A stretch of DNA of 64,000 nucleotides from Staphylococcus pettenkoferi (GCF_002902685.1 NZ_PPRN01000028.1:1-64000); one strand, 5' to 3'. Counted from the stretch's first letter, positions 17,990 to 29,183 are shown. Notes: a model not told the origin generated them from the letters alone. Program-made: numbers and translations.

Positions 17990-19234
17990 TTACTGTTGTA
18001 TGCGCTCAGCTTCCTCGTGCCAAGTTTCATTCGCTGGATCTAGCTCGAGTAAGCGATTTAGAATTTCACGACCCTCTTCTACATGACCGATTTCGATAAG
18101 ATAGAAATAATAATCGCCTAAGAATGCGGATTGCGTCTTAAGTGTTGGATAAGCCAGTTTGAAGAAATGTTGTGCTTCTTTGTCACGCTCTTCATGACCG
18201 TACGCCACTGCGAGATGCCATTCAAACACTGGATCAAGATCCTCTTCGTCCACATAGGATAAGAGGTTAATGATAGATTCATAATCTTCTTCTTGACGGT
18301 AAAAGTCACTGAGTACAAGCACAGGTTCGTGATATGCAGGATCTACTTCCAATGCTTGAATTAAGTGTTCAACGCCGTCATTGGCATCACCGTGTTCTAA
18401 TTCTAACGTACCTGTTGCCACCATCAATTCTTTGTAGAACTGACTCAAACGTAAGCCTTCGTTTCCGATTTCAATGGCATCTGGATAATTCTTTTCTTCT
18501 GAATATAAATGTTGTAAGTAGAGATACCCTTGCATGAAGTCAGGGTCTTTAGATAATAACGTACGCACGAGTTTCGTCGCTTCTTGTATTAAATCATTTT
18601 TCTCATAAGCGATAGCTTTCTTGAAGTAATCCTCAGAATCCATTTCTTCTTCGCTCATCTCATCGAAGAGTTCAATCGCATCTGTGTAGTTACCACTTTG
18701 TAAACTACATACTGCTAAACGTGAGAAGAGATTCACATGATTGACTTCATACTCCCCTGTTTCAAGTACAGTTTCGTATTCGCTCGTTGCGCGTAAATAT
18801 TGACCGTCATAAAAGAGTAGCTCTGCTAAAGCGAAATGGATGATTGGATCGTTAGGCTCAAGATCAATCGCTTGATTTAGCTTATCAATCGCTACTTCAA
18901 TCATGTTGATTTGTTGATAGAGGTCAGCTTCCAACATCAGACGTTCTGGGGACAATTCAACTTCAGTTAAATATTCGAGCGCTTCATCCGTTTCATTTTC
19001 CGCCATTAAACCTTCGATAAAGTAGATTAAGACTTCACTTTCGTCAGGATATTTATGATAGAGTGTGCGGAAGACTTCTAACCCTTGAGGTGTCAGCCCG
19101 AAATTGTAAAGTGTTTCACCTAGGATAAACAATGCATCATCGTTTGAAGTTGTTAGGACCTCATTCACTCTTGAATCTAAATTATCAAGCTTCTGCATAT
19201 TGATATCATCAATTAGTTTGTAAATCTCTTGCAT
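17990..19234 (-). CDS. Tetratricopeptide repeat protein (YpiA-like)
   Basis: Acidic repeat protein of 414 residues made almost wholly of TPR units (about ten), for example LNQAIDLEPNDPIIHFALAE (about 118-137). TPR arrays bind other proteins; the partner is unknown. B. subtilis YpiA, found at the same spot after aroE (the EPSP synthase gene), is the likely orthologue. The start follows the aroA stop by two bases with GAGGGG as ribosome site, so it is probably the distal gene of the aro operon. Confidence 0.85.
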   Translation of the reverse strand: MQEIYKLIDDINMQKLDNLDSRVNEVLTTSNDDALFILGETLYNFGLTPQGLEVFRTLYHKYPDESEVLIYFIEGLMAENETDEALEYLTEVELSPERLMLEADLYQQINMIEVAIDKLNQAIDLEPNDPIIHFALAELLFYDGQYLRATSEYETVLETGEYEVNHVNLFSRLAVCSLQSGNYTDAIELFDEMSEEEMDSEDYFKKAIAYEKNDLIQEATKLVRTLLSKDPDFMQGYLYLQHLYSEEKNYPDAIEIGNEGLRLSQFYKELMVATGTLELEHGDANDGVEHLIQALEVDPAYHEPVLVLSDFYRQEEDYESIINLLSYVDEEDLDPVFEWHLAVAYGHEERDKEAQHFFKLAYPTLKTQSAFLGDYYFYLIEIGHVEEGREILNRLLELDPANETWHEEAERIQQ

Positions 19235-19236
19235 AA

Positions 19237-20535
19237 TTACCCCTCATTCTTCAAGTTTTGTAAGTGTGTTAAAAAGTCAGGGAAAGACACGTTAACGGCA
19301 TCAAAACGTTCAATCGTCAATGCTTCGTCGGTCAATAATGATGCTATAGCAAGCATCATACCAATACGATGATCTGTATGGCTATCCACTGGAACGTTGT
19401 GAATGAGTCGAGATGGACGAATGATCATTCCGTCTTCTGTTGGCGTTAAATCAAAGCCCAATTTATTGAGTTCAGAAACCGTCGTATCGATTCGATTTGT
19501 CTCTTTGACTTTTAATTCTTCAGCATTGCGTATGCGGCTCGTGCTTTGTGCTTGCGTACACAATAACGCAATAATGGGTATTTCATCAATTGCTCTAGGA
19601 ATCATACTGTCTTGAATATCTATGCCTTGTAAAGATTCAGTATAACGGACACGAATACTCGCAGTAGGTTCTGGTCCTTCAGTAATATTAAAAAGTTCAA
19701 TGTTTCCTTTCATTTGTTGAACGATATCGATGATACCGGAACGTGTCGAGTTAATACCAACATTGTGAATGACGATATCACTTCCTGGAATAATTAAAGC
19801 TGCGACTATGAAATATGCAGCTGATGAAATATCGCCAGGCACATGGAAATCATTTACTTGAATGTGCTGAATGGCTTGAGATGGTAGAGTTATCACCTTA
19901 CCATTGACTTCTATCGGTATATGATAATGTGTGAACATCGTCTCAGTGTGATTACGTGTCAAAGCTTTTTCTGTAATTTGAGTCGCTGATTGTGCAAATA
20001 ATCCAGCGAATAGGATAGCACTTTTAACTTGAGCACTAGCTACAGGCATTTCATAATCAATGCCTGATAAGGTTGCCGGTTGAATGATTAATGGCGTAAA
20101 GTTATTGTCCACGCCGTGAATACGCGCTTGCATTTGGGAAAGCGGTTTAATAACACGATCCATGGGCCTTTTACCTATAGAAGCGTCTCCCGATAGCACG
20201 GCTTCAATTTGTAACCCTGATAATAATCCTGCTACTAAACGTGTCGTCGTGCCAGAATTACCTGTATAAAGAACCTGATGAGGCGTATGGAAGTGTGCAT
20301 AACCTTTGGAATTCACCTCTAAGCGATCTTTCTTAACTTCAATATCAACCCCGAGCTGCTGAAAGATCTTCATCGTCCGAAGACAATCTTCGCCTAATAA
20401 CGGCTTATAGATAGTTGACTCACCTTGTGCCAGAGAACTGAGCATCATCGCGCGATGTGTCATTGACTTATCTCCTGGAACTTCGAGATCACCTCTTAAA
20501 GGCCCTTTAATATTTATCGTTTCATTATCTGCCAC
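19237..20535 (-). CDS. aroA: 3-phosphoshikimate 1-carboxyvinyltransferase (EPSP synthase)
   Basis: Shikimate pathway enzyme that joins PEP to shikimate-3-phosphate. It has 432 residues. The substrate loop [14 protein letters not shown] (about 20-33) and the PEP-binding [10 protein letters not shown] (about 90) are intact, as is the DHRIGMM motif near the C-terminus. The alanine usual in class I enzymes (GNAGT) is a serine (GNSGT), as in class II, glyphosate-tolerant EPSP synthases of Gram-positives. Start is GTG at 20535 with AGGTGA five bases upstream; a GTG at 20544 abuts the aroB stop and has no site. Confidence 0.95.
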   Translation of the reverse strand: MADNETINIKGPLRGDLEVPGDKSMTHRAMMLSSLAQGESTIYKPLLGEDCLRTMKIFQQLGVDIEVKKDRLEVNSKGYAHFHTPHQVLYTGNSGTTTRLVAGLLSGLQIEAVLSGDASIGKRPMDRVIKPLSQMQARIHGVDNNFTPLIIQPATLSGIDYEMPVASAQVKSAILFAGLFAQSATQITEKALTRNHTETMFTHYHIPIEVNGKVITLPSQAIQHIQVNDFHVPGDISSAAYFIVAALIIPGSDIVIHNVGINSTRSGIIDIVQQMKGNIELFNITEGPEPTASIRVRYTESLQGIDIQDSMIPRAIDEIPIIALLCTQAQSTSRIRNAEELKVKETNRIDTTVSELNKLGFDLTPTEDGMIIRPSRLIHNVPVDSHTDHRIGMMLAIASLLTDEALTIERFDAVNVSFPDFLTHLQNLKNEG

Positions 20536-20544
20536 GTTCCTCAC

Positions 20545-21612
20545 CTACTCTTTAGTTACTTTCTGCAATTCAGCGAATGCTTGTTCAAGTTCAGCTTTCG
20601 TTACATGATGTGTCGTCGGTTGACCCACGGCTTTGAGCAACACCATTTGAACACCTTGATCATTATTTTTCTTATCGACGAGCATCAATTGATAAAGCGG
20701 TTCGAATTCAAACTCGTTGATGTGTTGAAGCGGGTACGCTAACTGTTGGAAATAACGTACATAATGCGTAATATCAAACCCTGAGTCACATATAAGATTA
20801 GACATGATAAATTGATAGAGTAAACCGATCGCTACAGCATGACCGTGTGGAAGATGATAGCGATATTCTACCGCATGCCCGAATGTATGGCCTAAGTTAA
20901 GATATTGCCGCACACCACTTTCACGCTCATCCGCAATGACGAACTTTAATTTCGTTTCCACACCGCTGTACAAATACTTGTCGATGTCTTGCATTTCAGC
21001 TAACGCCTGTTGATTTGGATACGCATTTTCCACATCTTGAACTGCCTGTGTACTGTCTAACAACGCATGCTTATACACTTCAGCATAGCCACTCAATATT
21101 TCGCTATACGGTAGCGTTTGTAGAAAGTCTAAGTCATACAGCACTGCACTTGGTCGGTAAAATGCACCGATCAAATTCTTACCGTGACTCGAATTAATCG
21201 CTACTTTACCACCGATACTTGAATCATGCGCTAAAAGTGTCGTCGGAATTTGAATATAATCGACACCGCGCAATAGCGTCGATGCAACGAAGCCGGAAAA
21301 ATCACCTGTAGCACCCCCACCCATCGCAAGAATGCACGTGTTACGCGTGATTTGATGCGCTAATAAAGATTCGATCACTTGATTATAATGCTCAAGCGTC
21401 TTCATTTCTTCGCCTGCTGGTAATGGGTAAACCTGTATATCCCACTTTTTAGCAATAGACTGAATACGTTCTGACCATAAACGGTAAATATGGTCATCCA
21501 CAAATAAAAAGACAGTTTTATAATCTTTAATGTAATCACCAAGTTGATTGAGTACGTGATGTGCGATCACGATAGGATAATTGCGATCAGGGTAAGTCGT
21601 AGTTAATTGCAT
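20545..21612 (-). CDS. aroB: 3-dehydroquinate synthase
   Basis: Second step of the shikimate pathway, turning DAHP into 3-dehydroquinate with NAD and a divalent metal. It has 355 residues. The NAD loop GGGATGDFSGFVAS (about 97-110), QIPTTLLAHDSSIGGK and the metal histidines in LNLGHTFGHAVEY (about 240) and HGHAVAIGL are present. AGGTGA lies four bases before the ATG. It is the middle gene of aroC-aroB-aroA. Confidence 0.96.
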   Translation of the reverse strand: MQLTTTYPDRNYPIVIAHHVLNQLGDYIKDYKTVFLFVDDHIYRLWSERIQSIAKKWDIQVYPLPAGEEMKTLEHYNQVIESLLAHQITRNTCILAMGGGATGDFSGFVASTLLRGVDYIQIPTTLLAHDSSIGGKVAINSSHGKNLIGAFYRPSAVLYDLDFLQTLPYSEILSGYAEVYKHALLDSTQAVQDVENAYPNQQALAEMQDIDKYLYSGVETKLKFVIADERESGVRQYLNLGHTFGHAVEYRYHLPHGHAVAIGLLYQFIMSNLICDSGFDITHYVRYFQQLAYPLQHINEFEFEPLYQLMLVDKKNNDQGVQMVLLKAVGQPTTHHVTKAELEQAFAELQKVTKE

Positions 21613-21630
21613 AGTGTCACCTGCTTTACT

Positions 21631-22797
21631 TTAAAAGGTTTGATTAAGTTGACGACGTTCTTGAATTTGATCAAGGAGTTGAGACATATGGTTGGCTTGA
21701 AATTCCTCGAGAATCGCTTTCGCAATTTCAAATGCAACTACATGTTCAGCTACCACACTTGCTGCTGGGACTGCGCAACTATCTGAGCGTTCAATAGACG
21801 CTTTAAATGTTTCTTTAGTGTTAATATCCACAGAATTGAGTGGCTTATAGAGTGTAGGGATGGGTTTCATGACGCCATTAACGATGATTGGCATCCCATT
21901 GGACATGCCTCCTTCGAGTCCTCCAAGGTGATTAGAACCGCGATAGAAGCCTTCTTGCTCGCTATATAGGATTTCATCTTGAATTTGACTACCTGGTTTA
22001 CGAGCTGCGTCAAAACCTTCGCCAAAGCTCACACCTTTGAAAGCATTAATGCTCACTACTCCTTGAGCGATGCGCCCATCTAGTTTACGGTCATAGTGAA
22101 CGTAACTACCAATTCCAATTGGCATGCCCTCTACAACAGTTTGTACTACACCGCCGATAGAGTCACCAGCTTTCTTCGCCTCGTCAATCTTATCACGCAT
22201 TTGCTGCGCTATCGATTCGTCGATGACACGTACATCGTTTTGGTCGACACCTTCTTTTAAAGTTTCGAGGTCATAAAGTGATTGGTCTGCTACTCCACCA
22301 ATTTCGACGACACGACTATATAAATGAATTCCTAATTGTGATAATAATATTTTAGCTACAGCACCTACTGCTACACGTGCAGCTGTTTCTCTAGCGGAAG
22401 AACGTTCAAGGACGTTACGTAAATCGCGATGGTTGTACTTCATTCCTCCGATGAGATCTGCATGACCGGGTCTTGGTTTCGTAATGACACGTTTCATATT
22501 CTCTTGTTCTTCTTCACTAATCGGCGCGACGCCCATAATTTTACGCCAATGTGTGAAATCGTCATTAGTCACGACGATAGTAATCGGGCTTCCCAGTGTG
22601 TAACCATTGCGTACACCTGAGACAATGTCCACCGCGTCTTTCTCAATCTTCATGCGACGCCCTCGACCATAACCGCCTTGGCGTTTAAACATTTCTTTGT
22701 TAATATCTTCTGCTTTCAGTTGTAAATTTGCAGGAACTCCCTCGATGATCACTGTAAGTTGTGGACCGTGGGATTCACCAGATGTTAGAAATCTCAT
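21631..22797 (-). CDS. aroC: Chorismate synthase
   Basis: Last step of the shikimate pathway, converting EPSP to chorismate with reduced FMN. It has 388 residues. Signature motifs are GESHGPQL (about 7), [14 protein letters not shown] (about 39) and [18 protein letters not shown] (about 130). The product feeds aromatic amino acids, folate and the menaquinone made by the nearby hep/men genes. AGGTGA precedes the ATG. It is the first gene of the aro operon. Confidence 0.97.
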   Translation of the reverse strand: MRFLTSGESHGPQLTVIIEGVPANLQLKAEDINKEMFKRQGGYGRGRRMKIEKDAVDIVSGVRNGYTLGSPITIVVTNDDFTHWRKIMGVAPISEEEQENMKRVITKPRPGHADLIGGMKYNHRDLRNVLERSSARETAARVAVGAVAKILLSQLGIHLYSRVVEIGGVADQSLYDLETLKEGVDQNDVRVIDESIAQQMRDKIDEAKKAGDSIGGVVQTVVEGMPIGIGSYVHYDRKLDGRIAQGVVSINAFKGVSFGEGFDAARKPGSQIQDEILYSEQEGFYRGSNHLGGLEGGMSNGMPIIVNGVMKPIPTLYKPLNSVDINTKETFKASIERSDSCAVPAASVVAEHVVAFEIAKAILEEFQANHMSQLLDQIQERRQLNQTF

Positions 22798-22865
22798 CGT
22801 TATGTCACCTCATTCGATAAACTTTCGCGTTAACCTTTATCTTACCATATAGTGAGTTGGAATAG

Positions 22866-22912
22866 AAAAAAGGGCGAGACGGCGACCCTGTACAGGTTAA
22901 ACGTCTCACCCA
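22866..22912 (-). terminator. Terminator downstream of ndk
   Basis: On the minus strand GGGTGAGACGT pairs with CGTCTCGCCC (22911-22902 with 22881-22872) and six T follow (22871-22866). It separates ndk from aroC. Confidence 0.85.
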
Positions 22913-23034
22913 GATGACTAGGCTTGAGCCTGAGTTGTAGTTATTAGATAAAAGTATAACTTGCTAAGAAGTGGCTTGTTATGGACAACGTTGTAAGCCT
23001 TTCTTAACATATCACAACAAGTTAGTTGATGTGA

Positions 23035-23484
23035 TTATTCGTACAACCAAGCTTCATTATTTGCAGTGTAGTCACTTAATTCTTCTGGATTGAACCATAA
23101 GTTAATTTCTTTATCAGCAGACTCAGTTGAATCTGAACCGTGAATAATGTTACGGCCGATAGTTAAACCAAAGTCACCACGGATTGTACCTGGTGCAGCT
23201 TCTGAAGGATTTGTTTCACCGATAATGTGACGAGAAACGTCTACTGCATCTTCACCTTCAACAACCATTGCGAATACTGGTGCTGAAGTAATGAATGATA
23301 CAAGACCTTCATAGAAAGGTTTACCTTGGTGTTCAGAGTAATGTGTTTCTGCTAATGAACGAGGTACTGTCATTAATTTAGCACCTACAAGCTTTAATCC
23401 TTTACGTTCGATGCGTGATACGACTTCACCGATAAGGTTACGTTGTACAGCATCTGGTTTTAACATAAGAAATGTTCTTTCCAT
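23035..23484 (-). CDS. ndk: Nucleoside diphosphate kinase
   Basis: Balances nucleoside triphosphate pools through a phosphohistidine intermediate. It has 149 residues, the normal size. The start [19 protein letters not shown] and the active-site histidine in [12 protein letters not shown] (about 115) are intact. A strong ribosome site (AGGAGG) precedes the ATG. It lies upstream of aroC, as in other staphylococci, but has its own terminator and promoter. Confidence 0.97.
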   Translation of the reverse strand: MERTFLMLKPDAVQRNLIGEVVSRIERKGLKLVGAKLMTVPRSLAETHYSEHQGKPFYEGLVSFITSAPVFAMVVEGEDAVDVSRHIIGETNPSEAAPGTIRGDFGLTIGRNIIHGSDSTESADKEINLWFNPEELSDYTANNEAWLYE

Positions 23485-23533
23485 AATCGTTTGCCTCCTA
23501 ATATGTATAGAAATAATTTTCTGACTAACCTAA

Positions 23534-23562
23534 ATCATACCAGTTTCACCCTAGGCATTCAA
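23534..23562 (-). promoter_or_regulatory. Promoter of ndk
   Basis: Minus strand -35 TTGAAT (23562-23557), 17-base spacer, -10 TATGAT (23539-23534), about 50 bases before the ndk start. Confidence 0.75.
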
Positions 23563-23575
23563 CGTTTTTTCGGGC

Positions 23576-24529
23576 TTAAGTACTGCGTTTACTCATTTTT
23601 TGAATGAGTTTTTTGAAAAGTGATTTCGGGTGTTCATTGTTCAACGTTTCAATTAAGTGTTCCGCTTTGGCTAAATATTTATCACTGATTTCCTGAGCTG
23701 TTTGGATAGAAGAAGATGCTTGGATTGTCGTAATACAAGTCTGGAAATCTTCGGCAGGACTCTCAGGACTCAATGCTTCTATCTGAGATTTAAAGGTAAC
23801 GTTGTGACGCATTTCGAGTAACACTGGCAAAGTGAGATGGCCATTGAGTAAATCACTGCCTACAGGCTTTCCGAGTTGCTTCTCAGAACTTGTGAAATCA
23901 AGAATATCGTCAACAATTTGGAAACTCATTCCGATGTAGTAACCAATCATCTTTAACTTACGTACCGTTTCATCATCAGCACCTGAAGTGATAGCACCCA
24001 CTTCAGTCGCTAGTTGAATAAGTAGAGCTGTCTTTCGTTTAATACGGCGTAAATAATTGGTCATCGTCTGTTGACTATTGAATTGATCTTGAAATTGGAA
24101 GAGTTCTCCTTTACATACATCGATTATCGCGCTAGAAATCACACGATGAACACGAACATCTTCAATTTCAGACATGTGTTCTAAAGCGAGTGCAAGAAGG
24201 AAATTTCCTGTGAGAATAGCAGTATTTTGATCCCACTTCTTAGCGATGGTTAATCTTCCGCGTCGTTTATCACTGCGATCAATCACGTCATCGTGTACGA
24301 GTGTGGCCATGTGGATGAGTTCGAGTGCTACAGCTACACGATACGTATCTTCACTCATAGATTTTCCAAATTGACTGCTCAAAACGACAAAAGCTGGACG
24401 TACACGTTTACCACCAGAAGTAAGAAGATGATTTGAAGCTGCTTCGAGCACAGCATCATTACTTACTATGGCCTTTTTGAGCCGTTTTTCAATATACTTG
24501 ATTTCTTTGTTCATGTTTAACTTTGCCAC
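23576..24529 (-). CDS. hepT: Polyprenyl diphosphate synthase, catalytic subunit (HepT)
   Basis: Large subunit of heptaprenyl diphosphate synthase, which makes the menaquinone side chain with HepS. It has 317 residues. Both aspartate-rich motifs are present: DDVID (about 84) and DDILD (about 210). GGKRVRPAFVVL near the start is the usual substrate-binding block. I choose GTG at 24529 because AAAGGTG is six bases upstream; GTG 24538 overlaps that site. Order hepS-menG-hepT is the same as in other Firmicutes. Confidence 0.93.
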   Translation of the reverse strand: MAKLNMNKEIKYIEKRLKKAIVSNDAVLEAASNHLLTSGGKRVRPAFVVLSSQFGKSMSEDTYRVAVALELIHMATLVHDDVIDRSDKRRGRLTIAKKWDQNTAILTGNFLLALALEHMSEIEDVRVHRVISSAIIDVCKGELFQFQDQFNSQQTMTNYLRRIKRKTALLIQLATEVGAITSGADDETVRKLKMIGYYIGMSFQIVDDILDFTSSEKQLGKPVGSDLLNGHLTLPVLLEMRHNVTFKSQIEALSPESPAEDFQTCITTIQASSSIQTAQEISDKYLAKAEHLIETLNNEHPKSLFKKLIQKMSKRST

Positions 24530-24555
24530 ATCGATCACCTTTGGAGTTAGAATAT

Positions 24556-25257
24556 TTACTTATAGCCAAGGTGCATTGCAGCAACGCCACCTGTAAAGCT
24601 ACGAATCTTAATATGTGAGAAGCCTGCTTGACTAAAGAGTCGTTTCAACTTCTCTTTGTCAGGAAAGTCAAATGTAGATTGTTGAAGCCATTCGTACTCG
24701 TCTTTGGACTTAGCAAAGACTTTACCAAAGATTGGCATCACAAATTTGAAATAAAGTTTATACAGTTGCTTGAAGCCTGGAGCAGTCGGTTGACTTGTTT
24801 CTAAACAAACGACTTTGCCACCCGGTTTAAGCACACGATGGAGTTCCTTCAATGTTGCTAAATAATCAGGAACATTGCGTAAGCCGAAACCAATTGTGAC
24901 ATAATCAAATTCGTTGTCATCAAATGGTAAGTTCATAGCGTCGCCATGCACGAGATGGATGTTCGTCATATCTTTTGTCTTCTTCTTACCTACTTCGAGC
25001 ATATTCTCACTGAAATCGAGTCCAGTAACTTCACCAGTAGGCCCTACAGCTTTACTGAGCGCAATCGTCCAGTCTGCCGTACCACAACAAACATCTAAGG
25101 CTTTACTCCCTTTCTTGACGTTCATTTCTTTCATCACACTTTTACGCCATAATTTGTGTTGTTCGAAACTTATAATATTATTCAAGCGATCGTATTTACC
25201 AGAAATATTCTGAAACACATGATGCACTTGCTCTTTTTTAGCTTTATTTTCAGTCAT
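24556..25257 (-). CDS. menG: Demethylmenaquinone methyltransferase
   Basis: Last step of menaquinone synthesis: SAM-dependent C-methylation (MenG/UbiE family). It has 233 residues. The SAM-binding motif is [12 protein letters not shown] (about 54), and the UbiE signatures [20 protein letters not shown] and [20 protein letters not shown] follow. It lies between the two subunits of the prenyl synthase in one transcript. Confidence 0.95.
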   Translation of the reverse strand: MTENKAKKEQVHHVFQNISGKYDRLNNIISFEQHKLWRKSVMKEMNVKKGSKALDVCCGTADWTIALSKAVGPTGEVTGLDFSENMLEVGKKKTKDMTNIHLVHGDAMNLPFDDNEFDYVTIGFGLRNVPDYLATLKELHRVLKPGGKVVCLETSQPTAPGFKQLYKLYFKFVMPIFGKVFAKSKDEYEWLQQSTFDFPDKEKLKRLFSQAGFSHIKIRSFTGGVAAMHLGYK

Positions 25258-25274
25258 ATAGTCTACCTCATTTA

Positions 25275-25832
25275 TTAAATATGTCTTGCTTCTAATTCTT
25301 GCAACATAGCATCGAGTTCTTCACGAGAATACTGCGATAGATAAGATGGATGGTATGCTTTCAAGTCAGTAACGATTTGTTGATTAACCTGTTCGTAATC
25401 GACGTGAGGTGAGAAGTACTTTAAAGTAATCATCGGAAATTCGCTTTCTATAGTTAAAATGGCTTGAAGCAATGCTTCGTTGGAAAGCACACGTTGATGA
25501 ATCGATGATTTCAATTCGTTGATTCTAACGATAGCTGAGCTGATTTGTTGTTGAAATTGGGGTTCGTTGAGTTCAGCTAATAACGTGTAGAAATGCGCAC
25601 TTAATAGATCACCTATGAGAATAGCATTTTTCGATAAATGTTTATTCGTTATCGAATCTAAGTGACGCATCGCAGTATCGATAGCGAGGCAAGCTAATTT
25701 AGCTTGAACTGGAATATCGTACTGGTCTAAAAGTTGGCCCAAACTTCGATTATAATCGATGGGTTCATATGTATTCACACCTTTAAGGCGTTCTTTAATT
25801 TGTTGATCGAGTATATTGTATGTAGAATCCAT
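25275..25832 (-). CDS. hepS: Heptaprenyl diphosphate synthase, small subunit (HepS)
   Basis: Non-catalytic partner of HepT needed for chain-length control in quinone side-chain synthesis. It is an all-helical protein of 185 residues. The family is recognised by the central [19 protein letters not shown] stretch (about 85) and by its position as first gene before menG and hepT. GAGGTG precedes the ATG. Confidence 0.88.
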   Translation of the reverse strand: MDSTYNILDQQIKERLKGVNTYEPIDYNRSLGQLLDQYDIPVQAKLACLAIDTAMRHLDSITNKHLSKNAILIGDLLSAHFYTLLAELNEPQFQQQISSAIVRINELKSSIHQRVLSNEALLQAILTIESEFPMITLKYFSPHVDYEQVNQQIVTDLKAYHPSYLSQYSREELDAMLQELEARHI

Positions 25833-25869
25833 GCTTACACCTCACGTTAGTATCACTATACATGTTAAC

Positions 25870-25875
25870 ATTATA
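25870..25875 (-). promoter_or_regulatory. -10 element upstream of hepS
   Basis: A perfect TATAAT on the minus strand, about 40 bases before the hepS start. No convincing -35 is seen 16-18 bases further upstream. Confidence 0.4.
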
Positions 25876-26121
25876 CGCTTAAAAATTAAATCAGTGTAAC
25901 TCAAATCTCTAGTGGGTTGTAGGAATTTATATTTTTTAACTCAAGTGGGAAGATATTCTCATTTGATCATCCTAAGTGGAAAATGATGGAGACCCTGTCG
26001 TACACAATGGTACGCCTATATCAATGCATTGCAAATAGTATAGCTAAAGTGAGAATGCGTGTCACAGCGAGTCTCTAACCATTTTATCTAAAGAGTTGAA
26101 CATGACCACAATGGATGCAAT
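25876..26121. other. Intergenic stretch between hepS and the hup-side terminator
   Basis: About 245 bases with no credible reading frame, repeat or known RNA motif that I can support. Confidence 0.4.
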
Positions 26122-26170
26122 AAAAAGTGAGATATCTTCACACAAATAGTTGTGATTAGAGATATCTCAC
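26122..26170 (-). terminator. Terminator in the hup-hepS interval
   Basis: On the minus strand GTGAGATATCT pairs perfectly with AGATATCTCAC (26169-26159 with 26137-26127), with a nested stem inside, and TTTTT (26126-26122) follows. It lies about 250 bases beyond the hup stop, so it ends either hup read-through or a separate RNA. Confidence 0.8.
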
Positions 26171-26403
26171 CGAACGATAAGCGCGTGAAACTGATAGTGA
26201 GCTATGTATGTTCAATGGTAACTGGTTTGAACAAGGGGCGCGAAGTCTTCACAAGTAATCACAAAGAACTTCTCCCCCACGATCAAACACTTCACTTACG
26301 CTTAACAAAGATTAAGAGGTAGGGTTAGCACTATGAATCTCAATAGACGATACTCGTCTCTTATCATGATCAACTTCATAAGCGTTAGCCCCTACCTCTT
26401 CTT
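26171..26403 (-). ncRNA. Structured RNA candidate downstream of hup
   Basis: Just after the hup stop the minus strand can form a long rod: an 11-bp perfect stem (26400-26390 with 26324-26314), an inner 6-bp stem (26380-26375 with 26337-26332) and a capping hairpin AGACGA/TCGTCT (26359-26354 with 26350-26345). No U-run follows this rod; a strong terminator comes about 150 bases later. The interval has no reading frame. It may be a structured hup 3' UTR or a separate small RNA. I recognise no known family. Confidence 0.4.
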
Positions 26404-26416
26404 GGTAAGTAAAGAA

Positions 26417-26689
26417 TTATTTAACTGCGTCTTTTAAAGCTTTACCAGCTTTGAATGCTGGAACTTTGCTTGCAGGGATATCAATTTCTTTACCTGTTTG
26501 AGGGTTACGACCTTTACGTGCAGCACGTTCGCGTACCTCAAAGTTACCGAAACCAATTAATTGTACCTTTTCACCTTTAGAAAGTGAAGATTGAATTGAT
26601 TCGAATACTGCATCTACAGCAGCGTTAGCGTCTTTTTTAGTTAAATCAGCTTGTTCTGCTACAGCATTGATTAAATCTGTCTTATTCAT
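26417..26689 (-). CDS. hup: DNA-binding protein HU
   Basis: Abundant nucleoid protein of 90 residues that bends DNA without sequence preference; staphylococci have a single essential HU. The whole protein matches: [20 protein letters not shown] at the start, [20 protein letters not shown] for the beta-arm with the intercalating proline in RNPQTG. AGGGGAGGTG gives a very strong ribosome site. The codons are typical of a highly expressed gene. Confidence 0.97.
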   Translation of the reverse strand: MNKTDLINAVAEQADLTKKDANAAVDAVFESIQSSLSKGEKVQLIGFGNFEVRERAARKGRNPQTGKEIDIPASKVPAFKAGKALKDAVK

Positions 26690-26858
26690 TACAAGTTCAC
26701 CTCCCCTAGGATTGATAATGATACCTTAATATCATTATGCTATGACTTTAACACACGCATCACTGTCACTGCAATGATTTATACGCAAAATAGGCCCTGT
26801 TTATAAGAATTTTATTAAAAGTGAACCTTAATTTTATCAAAAGTGTAATTATGCTAAA

Positions 26859-27857
26859 TTATTCTGCTTTTTTATCGCGACCCATTAAGTAAGCCACGCT
26901 TTGATCAACCGGCTCATCATCGAACAATACGCCATATAGCGCGTTCGTAATTGGCATATCTACATGTTGTTCTTCGGCAAGATCGTGTACGGATTTGGTT
27001 GTGTAGATCCCTTCCACGACCATATTCATTTCGTTTAGAGCTTCATCTAAAGTCAAACCTTGACCCAACTTATAACCCAACGTGAAGTTACGTGAATGTG
27101 TGGATGTACAAGTTACGATGAGATCACCAATGCCTCCAAGACCTAAGAATGTCATTGGGTCAGCACCAAGCTGCTCGCCCAGACGACTAATTTCAGCTAA
27201 ACCTCGAGTGATAAGCGCTGCTTTCGCATTATCGCCGTAACCCATGCCAGCTACGACACCGCTAGCAATAGCAATGACGTTCTTTAAAGCGCCCCCAAGT
27301 TCTACGCCGACTAAATCTTCATTAGTGTATACACGTAGATAGTTGTTCATAAATAAATCTTGAATGAGTTGACTTACTTCTGAAGATTTGGAAGAAGCAG
27401 CAACAGTTGTCGGTTGTTTAATCACGACTTCTTCTGCGTGACTTGGACCTGATAACACACCAATACCGCCATTATGCTCAGGCGTTAATGTATCTTCAAT
27501 CATCTCGGATACACGTTTGAACGTATCATTCTCGATACCTTTCGCCACGTGGATAAATGTCTTCTTACCATTTACTAAGCCGTCAATTTGACCCACGACC
27601 TCACGAATCGCTTTGGTAGGTAATGCGATTAAGTAGATATCCGCAAAGTCAACAGCTTCTTGAAGGTTTGCTGTCGCACGTATAGCTGGATTAAGTTGTG
27701 CTTCCTTTAAATAACGTGAATTCTGATGACGTTCGTTAATATCAGAAATGGATTGCTCATTCTTTCCCCACATGAGGACACTATGGTCGTTCTCGGCTAG
27801 CACGTTAGCTAATGCTGTACCGAAACTGCCCATTCCAAATACTGTCACATTAGACAT
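26859..27857 (-). CDS. gpsA: Glycerol-3-phosphate dehydrogenase [NAD(P)+]
   Basis: Makes sn-glycerol-3-phosphate from dihydroxyacetone phosphate for phospholipid and teichoic acid synthesis. It has 332 residues. The NAD(P) site [10 protein letters not shown] (about 8), the catalytic lysine in [13 protein letters not shown] (about 190) and the [11 protein letters not shown] motif (about 247) are intact. It follows der by 15 bases, so the pair is co-transcribed, as in S. aureus. Confidence 0.97.
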   Translation of the reverse strand: MSNVTVFGMGSFGTALANVLAENDHSVLMWGKNEQSISDINERHQNSRYLKEAQLNPAIRATANLQEAVDFADIYLIALPTKAIREVVGQIDGLVNGKKTFIHVAKGIENDTFKRVSEMIEDTLTPEHNGGIGVLSGPSHAEEVVIKQPTTVAASSKSSEVSQLIQDLFMNNYLRVYTNEDLVGVELGGALKNVIAIASGVVAGMGYGDNAKAALITRGLAEISRLGEQLGADPMTFLGLGGIGDLIVTCTSTHSRNFTLGYKLGQGLTLDEALNEMNMVVEGIYTTKSVHDLAEEQHVDMPITNALYGVLFDDEPVDQSVAYLMGRDKKAE

Positions 27858-27872
27858 CTCGACCCCTCCTAC

Positions 27873-29183
27873 TTAGTTTCTCTTTCTCGGTATAATGTGT
27901 ACGGGTGTACCTTCAAAGCCAAATGCATCTCTGATTTGGTTCTCTAAATAACGCTTATAAGAGAAGTGCATCAATTCGACATCGTTAACGAAGACGATGA
28001 AAGTGGGTGGTTCGATAGCCACTTGTGTTGCGTAGAAGACGTTAAGTCGTCTGCCTTTATCAGTAGGCGTTGGGTTCATCGTAATCGCATCAGTAACGAC
28101 TTCGTTAAGCGTTGAGCTCTTCACACGTTTCTTATGATTAGCGCTTGCTTCATTGATATAAGGGAAGATCGTTGTTAGACGTTTGCTTTCTTTAGCTGAA
28201 ACGTAAGCGATTTGCGCATAGTCCAAGAATTGGAACTCTTGGCGTACTTTATCTGTAAAACGTTTCATCGTATTGCTGTCTTTCTCAACGGTATCCCATT
28301 TGTTCACGACAATGACAATCGCTTTACCTTCTTCGTGAGCATAGCCAGCGACACGTTTATCTTGTTCAATGATGCCTTGCTCTGCATCAAGCACAACGAG
28401 GACCACATTAGAACGTTCAATGGCTTTCAGCGCACGTAATACAGAATACTTTTCCGTGGATTCATACACTTTCCCTTTTTTACGCATACCTGCCGTATCA
28501 ATTAAGACGTAATCTTGACCTTGATAGCTATATTCTGTATCAACTGCGTCTCGTGTCGTACCTGCTACATTAGAAACGATGACACGTTCTTCACCGAGTA
28601 TCGCGTTGATTAAGCTAGATTTCCCAACGTTCGGACGGCCGATGATAGATAAGCGAATGGTATCTTCATCATAAGGTTCCGGTTCTTCTTTAGGAAAATG
28701 CTTCACGACTTCATCTAGCAAGTCACCTAAGCCTAATCCATGAGAGCCTGAAATAGGATAAGGATCGCCGAAGCCGAGTGCGTAGAAATCATAAATATCA
28801 TTACGCATTTCTGGGTTATCCACTTTATTCACTGCTAGCACGACAGGTTTCTTAGATTTATAAAGCATTTGAGCTACCATTTCGTCGCTTTGAGAAAGAC
28901 CTTCACGTACGTTGACCATAAAGATTATGACGTCAGCTTCGTCAATCGCTATTTCAGCTTGTGCTCTAATTTGTGTTTGAAAAGGTGCATCGCCAATTTC
29001 GATGCCGCCTGTATCGATAAGATTGAATTCATGAGTGAGCCATTCTCCACTAGCATAAATTCGATCTCGGGTTACGCCAGGTGTATCTTCAACAATCGAT
29101 ACACGTTCGCCCACAACCCTATTAAAAATCGTAGACTTGCCGACATTTGGACGGCCTACAATAGCTACAACAGGTTTCGTCAT
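27873..29183 (-). CDS. der: Ribosome-assembly GTPase Der (EngA)
   Basis: Essential GTPase for maturation of the 50S subunit. It has 436 residues, with two tandem GTPase domains, each with a P-loop: GRPNVGKST (about 10) and GRPNVGKSS (about 183). Both are followed by DTPG/DTAGM switch motifs and an NKVD/NKWD specificity motif. A C-terminal KH-like domain follows. The tandem G-domains are unique to this family. Confidence 0.98.
   Translation of the reverse strand: MTKPVVAIVGRPNVGKSTIFNRVVGERVSIVEDTPGVTRDRIYASGEWLTHEFNLIDTGGIEIGDAPFQTQIRAQAEIAIDEADVIIFMVNVREGLSQSDEMVAQMLYKSKKPVVLAVNKVDNPEMRNDIYDFYALGFGDPYPISGSHGLGLGDLLDEVVKHFPKEEPEPYDEDTIRLSIIGRPNVGKSSLINAILGEERVIVSNVAGTTRDAVDTEYSYQGQDYVLIDTAGMRKKGKVYESTEKYSVLRALKAIERSNVVLVVLDAEQGIIEQDKRVAGYAHEEGKAIVIVVNKWDTVEKDSNTMKRFTDKVRQEFQFLDYAQIAYVSAKESKRLTTIFPYINEASANHKKRVKSSTLNEVVTDAITMNPTPTDKGRRLNVFYATQVAIEPPTFIVFVNDVELMHFSYKRYLENQIRDAFGFEGTPVHIIPRKRN

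Noticed and set aside
23515-23529. CodY-like motif upstream of ndk
   Set aside because: Only about 11 of 15 bases match, and only the left part of the palindrome; ndk is not a typical CodY target.
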